From Entomortierella parvispora (Eukaryota > Mortierellomycota > Mortierellomycetes > Mortierellales > Mortierellaceae), in assembly GCA_963573315.1 (NCBI GenBank), contig OY752142.1, forward strand, positions 868,001 to 932,000: 64,000 nucleotides of DNA, read 5' to 3'. Each line of letters opens with the position of its first letter. Position 1 is the first letter of the stretch. The notes below the pieces were generated by a model. It did no database searches and was not told the DNA's origin. It saw only the letters and a list, made by a program, of their open reading frames with translations. Shown in pieces: positions 58,814-64,000 of this stretch. Both the position numbers and the translations under genes were made by a program.

Positions 58814-59844
58814 CCACAGTGCGAAAACAAATTGATGGCTATAGGCCCTGTTTTTGCACATGCCTTGAATGCAAGGTCTAGAACGATTTCCGGTGCCTTG
58901 GCATAAACAAGATTTGCATTCTTTTTAATGAAGCGTTTGGTTAACCTCAATTGGGTTCAGTTGGGGAGAATAGGGAGGAAGAAAAACGAGAAATGCCCTC
59001 CAACTCTCAATTGCTTCCCGGAATTCGCTATACATATGAGTGCGAGCATTGTCTATGACTACAAGGGAGTTTGGTAGAGGGTAAGGTTGAAGGTGGGGTA
59101 GAATCTTGTCGACAAATGCATCATGAAACGATTCCCGTGTGAATGTTCCAGTAGTGAATTCCCAGGCAAGAAAACCTCTGTAGTTAAAAGCAGCAAGCGC
59201 AGAGACACGAACCCCCCGTGAGAAAGGAACGTTTTCAATAGCTGGCGTATTGACTGTGGAATAGGTGTACGATCTCAAAGCCGCTCGTCCGTCCTTGCTC
59301 GTCTCATCAATAAACACAAGCTGCTCTGGAAAGAGGTACAGTTCCTTCATGTTTTGTCGAAACCACTCGATTTCCTGTGAATTTGACTCGCGTGCTCGTT
59401 TCTGCAACTTTTTCTTGTGAGATTCAGATCATTTCATAAAGTACGGCAAATTGTGGAGACGGATGTATTCTGTAGATCTGGAAATTCACGTCTAAGTTCC
59501 TCTTGCAGCTCCTCAAGGAAGAAGCAAGGATGGTTTTTGGTATATGACTCGACGAAAGTCAACACATCTGGTGGCCATCGAGAAGAGCTTTTGCGCGTAT
59601 GTTCAATGTGAACGTTCCCTGTGTTGTTGAAATGTCCTGTCCATGTCCCAAAAAAAAAAAAAAAAAAAAAAAAGAATAAGAAAAAAAAACGCGAAGGCGA
59701 CACGACTCAACAGCGCTGACTTACGAGACCATTTCGTAATCGTGTGTTGCGAAATACCTAGCAACACTGCCATAGCAGACCTGGGCATTATATTGTAAAT
59801 TAGAGCTTAATGGTGCACCAGCGAATATCGTCTGAAAGGGTCAT
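58801..59844 (-). pseudogene. Broken IS630/Tc1-mariner DDE transposase
   Basis: On the minus strand: MTLSDDIRWCTIKL at 59844, then in another frame NIMPRSAMAVLLGISQHTITKW (helix-turn-helix), a GT-AG intron around the long T run (about 59632-59727), the second DNA-binding part ending VSTICRTL, then KLQKRARES, VFIDETSKDGR (first Asp), LVVIDNARTHM (second Asp), FLPPYSPQLNPIEV (Glu), and KRFIKKNANLVYAKAPEIVL...HCGYDA to a stop at 58801. The DDE order and the HCGY end fit the IS630/Tc1/mariner superfamily. Lesions: frame change near 59801, TGA at 59436-59434 where Arg is expected, and a frame change or small deletion near 58945 after the catalytic Glu. It is therefore inactive. It lies 2.1 kb upstream of the Fanzor-like gene on the same strand. 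Confidence 0.85.
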
Positions 59845-60213
59845 TGGGATGTGGGGTGATGTTTGAGAAACAACACGCACGTTGCAGAATACAGCGGTCC
59901 GAATAGCAGTTTCTCATGTTTTTACCCTTTCTGGATGCGTAAAAAGTTCGCAAGTATACTACAAATAAACGGATGCCAGGTAAAGTACGAACATACCCAT
60001 GCTCTTTCGAACCACACGCAGAACTCCTTGTCACTACGGTTCCAAAACGCACCCTGCGCTTTCTGATATTTTATTTATCCTGCGTCTTTGTCACGTGCAT
60101 TTAGCCCACCAAATTTCTAAGTTAACCGGAGTGACTGTTCATTGATATATATTTTATCATCATGATATCCGCAAGTTTATTTTTTTTTAGGTGCAAAGCA
60201 CAATAATATAAAA
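59845..60213. other. Gap between two decayed genes
   Basis: No gene seen. Contains TCACGTG followed by CCACCAAATTT at 60091-60116, a motif pair also found before the Pkr1-domain gene. Confidence 0.5.
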
Positions 60214-61235
60214 TTAGTCGCTCAAGTATTTCAAAACCATTCTGCCAATATCAGGTTTTGATGTCGTGATCGTCTGTGCTTGATCAGATGTATCAAACAC
60301 TGGGTATGGGAAGGGTTTCTCGCTTTGAATAAACTCCAATTGTTTGTCATTGAGAGTGACGCCGAATTTGTAAACAAAATTCTCCTTTGGTTCCTGGTGT
60401 ACACAAGCTTGACAGTCATTTCTACTTTTTTGCAGAAAGGAAAATGAAGATTTGTTTGGCGGATCTTGCTGGTCTTATGTGGCACTCCTACGGGCGTTCT
60501 CGATAGGGGAGATGGGTCGTGCAGAGGATCTTGCGATGGGTTCCTGCTGCAAAATAGCCTGGTCTGGATCGGGTGTTGGTTTGGAAACTGAACTTGAACT
60601 TTCACGCAAGGAAGGCTAATGCTGGTCTAATAATGATGGGTGAGTCGATGAAGTTAAGAGGTGTGCGGGGTCAGATGTAAATTCATAGATCAAAGTCAAG
60701 GCTTACAAAAGATGAATGTTTGCGCGATAGATGTGGACTGGGAGCTCGGTCGAATTGGGTGCTGGATTGTTTAATGACAGTAGAGAATAGTGAGCACAGA
60801 GGAATCTAAACGTGGACAGATTCCAGACGGTTATCTCTGCCTCAGGGATGACTTACTTGGTTGAGAAGATAGGGTTCCTTTTTTTGGTGAAGAAGGTGGG
60901 AAATTCACTGAAAACCTCGAGGTATTTATGTTTCTTTTCCACAAGGGCAAGCTGCTTCATTTTCAATGCCCTGCCAACTTTAAGGTTGCATCATCTGCTT
61001 CGCCAACACTTCAAGATCCCCTTTCCATGAGGCGCAAATATGGACAAAAATGTTTGGTGCACAAAACACCTTTTCGTACAGCGATTTTAGCAAGAGACCC
61101 AAGGATAAATTCAAGAAGACATGCTTCGCCTTTTGCTTTGCCATTTGATTTGTATTCAGTTGAATTCAGCGTGTTGTCTGTTTTGAAGTCACTGAACTGC
61201 AACACGTCAACAAAGGGGAACAAGATGATCCTTTA
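60214..61235 (-). pseudogene. Decayed multi-exon gene of unknown family
   Basis: Coding-like pieces can be followed on the minus strand. One piece has DFKTDNTLNSTEYKSNGKAK and LLEFILGSLAKIAV, then TGA at 61013-61011 and SVGEADDATLKLAGH. A shifted frame follows with KMKQLALVEKKHKYLEVFSE to a donor at about 60857. The last piece (from about 60620) has KPTPDPDQAILQQEP, TAA at 60477-60475, then SSFSFLQKSRNDCQACVHQ, FVYKFGVTLNDKQLEFIQ and DIGRMVLKYLSD to the stop at 60214. The stops are CGA-to-TGA and CAA-to-TAA type. I do not recognise the family. Confidence 0.55.
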
Positions 61236-61704
61236 GACGAACTTATTCATCTTTGCTTTTAACTGAGCACTGACCCACCGTCAATCGTTTTTACTTACCG
61301 CCCCTTGAATTTTGTCAAAGTTCACTTGAAAATAATGTTGAACATGAGGTGAAGGCAAAGCAAAGCAAACTAGAACGGCCGACTTTGGCAGAGCTTTGCC
61401 TTCTCCCCGACCATGCATGTTTACGCTTATCGTCATCGTCCTAAGCGGATAGTGTCTTATATAGACTAAGATAATCGCGGGGGGCTGACAGGGGGCAAAA
61501 AAAAAAAAAAGAAATGAGCATTGGCAAGAAGGACACAACACTTTAGAGTTTATGTGCTGGGACAGTTCCTGTTCGCGCAAAGTGAACGCCCACGCACCTC
61601 TGTCTGCTACGAGTGTTAGGTTCTTTCTTTTTTCAAGACATTTATTATAATTGCCGTCTATGTAAAACAGACTGACAAGTAGTTTTCTGATACCGCAACA
61701 TGGC
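61236..61704. other. Intergenic region
   Basis: Contains an A run at 61498-61511. No gene that I can support. Confidence 0.45.
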
Positions 61705-62094
61705 TCAGAATGTATATTCAGCATCTTCCTCGTCATCGCTATAATATCTTAGCCGATCTTTGCAGAGTACTTCTTTGCCGTTGGGTAATGTGCAAAGCCT
61801 TGTTTCAGAGTCATCTGAATGTGGTTTAGTGAGAGGGAATCTTCTGCAGGGTTGGCCGCCGCAAGCAGTCTTGGGATCGATAGGTTCACCAAGAAAATTG
61901 ACGTCCCAACCGTTATCCCAGTCTTGAAGGAGCTTGTTCGTCCAAATACTCTTGTCTGTGGGGGTGAAGTCGTCCTCGATTGTCGAGACTAAATCGTCGT
62001 CCTCGTCTGTCGGCCATGTATCGTATGTCATGGCTAAAGTCAGTGCAATGCTGGAGAGCAAGGACAGTAGCACCAAGAGTTTGATGGGCTGCAT
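61705..62094 (-). CDS. Small secreted acidic protein
   Basis: 129 aa from the ATG at 62094. Seen: signal peptide MQPIKLLVLLSLLSSIALTLA (h-region of Leu), then an acidic mature part (DEDDDLVST, EDDFTPTD, SDDEEDAEYTF) with four Cys (CGGQPC, CTLPNGKEVLC) that could make two disulfides. The frame is open further upstream, but only the Met at 62094 gives a signal peptide. No known domain; a candidate small secreted or effector-like protein. Its upstream region runs toward the next secreted-protein gene. Confidence 0.7.
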   Translation of the reverse strand: MQPIKLLVLLSLLSSIALTLAMTYDTWPTDEDDDLVSTIEDDFTPTDKSIWTNKLLQDWDNGWDVNFLGEPIDPKTACGGQPCRRFPLTKPHSDDSETRLCTLPNGKEVLCKDRLRYYSDDEEDAEYTF

Positions 62095-62844
62095 TAGTAG
62101 GAATGAAGATGGAGGTGGATGAGAAGATGCAAGTGGATGAGAAGAAGAGAATGCTCTCAAATCCAAAAACCGGCCTTTCAATTGGCAGCACGCGTTGCTC
62201 CCATTTTTTAAGTATGGAGGACAGAGGCGTGTGGCCACATTGATGACCAGAGGGCGGAGCCCCTGCCTGTAGAAAGCGACTGATTGGGAGGAACTTTGGC
62301 AGGAGTGAAACTTGTAAATGTAAACCCAACAGGAAGGGGGGGGTAAGGAGAATTCTTACGGGGAGTAGAAATGACGAGGGGAGTACTGTAAGAATTGTTT
62401 AGTTGGAATAAAAGTGGGGGAGCAAGAACTCTTTAGCTGCCATCTACCCGATAGGAATGGTGTTGTCTCTCCATGCTGAAAAAACGTATTCGACTTGACT
62501 TTATTATTCGATTCGAATCGACAGATGAGAAAACGTGCTCCTCAAGTATTTAAAGAGATCGCACCTGCCCAACCTTGTAATCCAACACTCATCTGAACCA
62601 TCCTCAAGTATCCAGACTCGCAACTCACCGCGTTCGCAACAGCTGCCTTCATTGACGTGCCACAGACCTCTATCAAGAATAATCACAGGAAGCCTAGCGA
62701 GAAAATCTCCACGACCTCACACACATACACCTGTATATCCTCATAAGGCGGTACAACAGGGCACTCACGACCACGCTTTGATGGGGTTGAAGTGTTCAAC
62801 ATATCTGACCTTCTCTTTTTCTGTCCTCCACTCCACAGAGCAAT
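62095..62844. other. Divergent upstream region between two secreted-protein genes
   Basis: No gene seen. GC-poor, with a run of G at 62336-62343 and a short palindrome TTCGATTCGAATCGA near 62509-62523. Confidence 0.5.
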
Positions 62845-63171
62845 ATGAAGCAAGCCGTATCATCCATCTCCTTTGCCATTCTTGTCTATATCCTCGTTGC
62901 CAGTGATCAAGTTGCTGCAACATGAAGAATCTGTTACGCAAAGACGTCCGAGATCTGTGCCCGTGTGAATCTGCGCATGGGGCGCACGTGCTGGTGGAAG
63001 ATCAAAACAATGTCTGATACTGGGGCATATGGCGGGCAGAAAGACCTTGAATTTATTAAAGCCTGCGAAGCCTATGGAGGTCATACGACATACTCTTGCG
63101 AGGATTCAAGAGCCATGACGATCTCTGATGCTATTCAGGAGGTGGTCAAAAGAATCCCTGGTCAAGATTAA
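62845..63171 (+). pseudogene. Small secreted Cys-containing protein gene interrupted by TGA
   Basis: The frame from ATG 62845 encodes a signal peptide (MKQAVSSISFAILVYILVAS) and reaches TGA at 62923-62925 (codon 27), right at the expected cleavage region. Past the stop the same frame is open for 81 codons: RICYAKTSEICARVNL, CWWKIK, KACEAYGGHTTYSCED, to TAA at 63171, with five Cys. Without the TGA the product would be 108 aa. The stop may be a real loss of function (CGA or TGG to TGA), a sequencing error, or a readthrough site; no intron that would skip it is visible. Confidence 0.6.
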
Positions 63172-63859
63172 AGCTCAAAATCTTGGAATTGCCACTGGAA
63201 TTTCGGTGACACATCCATTTCTTCCTCTCCCACTTTCTTCAATGCACACAACACTATCCAGCACTATTCTGCTAATGTAATTAAGTCATAAAAATGCAAG
63301 GCGATCGCAAGCCAAGCGTTCATAGCGATGCTGCTTTTTAATCCTTCGACTTCCTATCATACTGAAGCAGAATTCAGTAAGCGTTGGACTGTTCACCCAC
63401 TGCTAGGGAAAGTGAACTGAGTTTAGGCCGTCGTCTGACAGGTCAGTTTTACCCTACTGATGAAATGTAGTTGTAGCAGTAATAACAGGTATGTTCTGCC
63501 TGAGCAGGCAATTGGCCTGTTGGATTAGGGCTGAACGCCTCCAAGCCTTTTCCGATCTTATTTTGATACGAATAGGACCTTGGTCCCAGCATCGTATGAT
63601 GTGGCGCGGAGCTGCAGGGCGAAAAGCTTTCTGAGACTCTTGTAAATCTGTAATTTCAGATACGCAAATGAATATCCTTGTTCCCATGCGCCACCAAATA
63701 CACGACGCCACCAAATTTATGGATAGTGACGTCATCACAAATGACGATGACCCTTAACTGACCGGATTGTCATGCAGGCCCGCATGCATTCTTGCATTGT
63801 AATCTTCTGCTGGGGGCTCGGTTCATTATTCATTCATTCGCTCTTTCATTTCCCGCTAT
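63172..63859. other. Intergenic region
   Basis: No gene seen. Contains two copies of CCACCAAAT (63691 and 63708), the second extended to CCACCAAATTT. Confidence 0.5.
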
Positions 63860-64000
63860 ATGGCTACTCTTCCTACCTCCCATGATGGCTACATCGACCC
63901 TGCCGCGGCAGACACGCTAGCACAGCGGATATGGGACATTGACGAGCAGCTCTCTGACATCGACTCTATCGATGGCGACTCTGACTTTTCAGAGTTCTCC
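63860..64000 (+). CDS. Partial ORF cut by the window end
   Basis: ATG after a CT-rich leader opens a frame that runs off the window (47 codons seen): MATLPTSHDGYIDPAAADTL then an Asp/Ser-rich acidic stretch. YIDPAAA recalls YVDPVAA in the protein at 57325. Nothing else can be said. Confidence 0.4.
   Translation, partial: MATLPTSHDGYIDPAAADTLAQRIWDIDEQLSDIDSIDGDSDFSEFS

Noticed and set aside
1-64000. CRISPR array, bacterial operon or rRNA operon
   Set aside because: No regularly spaced direct repeats of CRISPR type, no rRNA sequence and all genes have eukaryotic introns.

Overview
The window looks like nuclear DNA of an early-diverging filamentous fungus, most probably Mortierella sensu lato (Mortierellomycota). 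The reasons are: compact genes with many short GT-AG introns, pyrimidine-rich promoters, TATAAAAGGG promoter boxes, GC-AG introns, a tryptophan-dioxygenase gene of fungal type, and decayed XPG-like and Tc1/mariner genes of the kind common in that lineage. This assignment is inference from gene style, not from a marker search.

Bases 1-51300 are mainly ordinary housekeeping sequence. In order: Rab11-type GTPase (+), indoleamine 2,3-dioxygenase with a mitochondrial-looking leader (-), a complex I 17.8 kDa-type accessory subunit (-), a divergent mitochondrial carrier (+), an AAAP/AVT amino-acid transporter (-), a glycoside hydrolase family 8 enzyme without signal peptide (-), a single-pass Ser/Gln-rich membrane protein (+), two divergent identical tRNA-Ser(GCT) genes, a Kre9/Knh1-like GPI-type surface protein (-), ribosomal protein eS1 with a 4-nt and a 16-nt exon (+), a mitochondrial YCII protein (-), a broken XPG/FEN1-like nuclease gene (-), a long coiled-coil protein ending in a Pkr1-like ER membrane domain (+), a four-pass membrane protein (+), a small SET-domain protein (-), Nrap/Utp22 (+), a TMEM184/OST-alpha family protein with a huge disordered tail (+), and PAT1 (-). 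Exon-intron joins given below were worked out by hand from splice signals and reading frames.

From about 51300 the character changes. A seven-exon gene (56653 to 51396, minus) can be joined in one open frame of 1591 codons. Its C-terminal third carries a DPG motif, a Glu just before a CPxC...CxxxxC zinc ribbon, and an RDTNAA motif: the signature of Fanzor, the eukaryotic TnpB-type RNA-guided nuclease. About 90 bp past its stop is a TA/CAGTGGAAC sequence that looks like a transposon end, with a small hairpin between. Beyond it lie a decayed IS630/Tc1-mariner transposase (three lesions), unknown ORFs, a decayed multi-exon gene of unknown family, a small secreted acidic protein, a Cys-containing secreted-protein gene interrupted by TGA right after its signal peptide, and the start of an ORF cut by the window edge.

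The notable system is therefore an apparently intact Fanzor1-like gene in a decayed mobile-element neighbourhood next to PAT1. Several of the neighbouring pseudogenes are broken by stops that single C-to-T (or G-to-A) changes would create.
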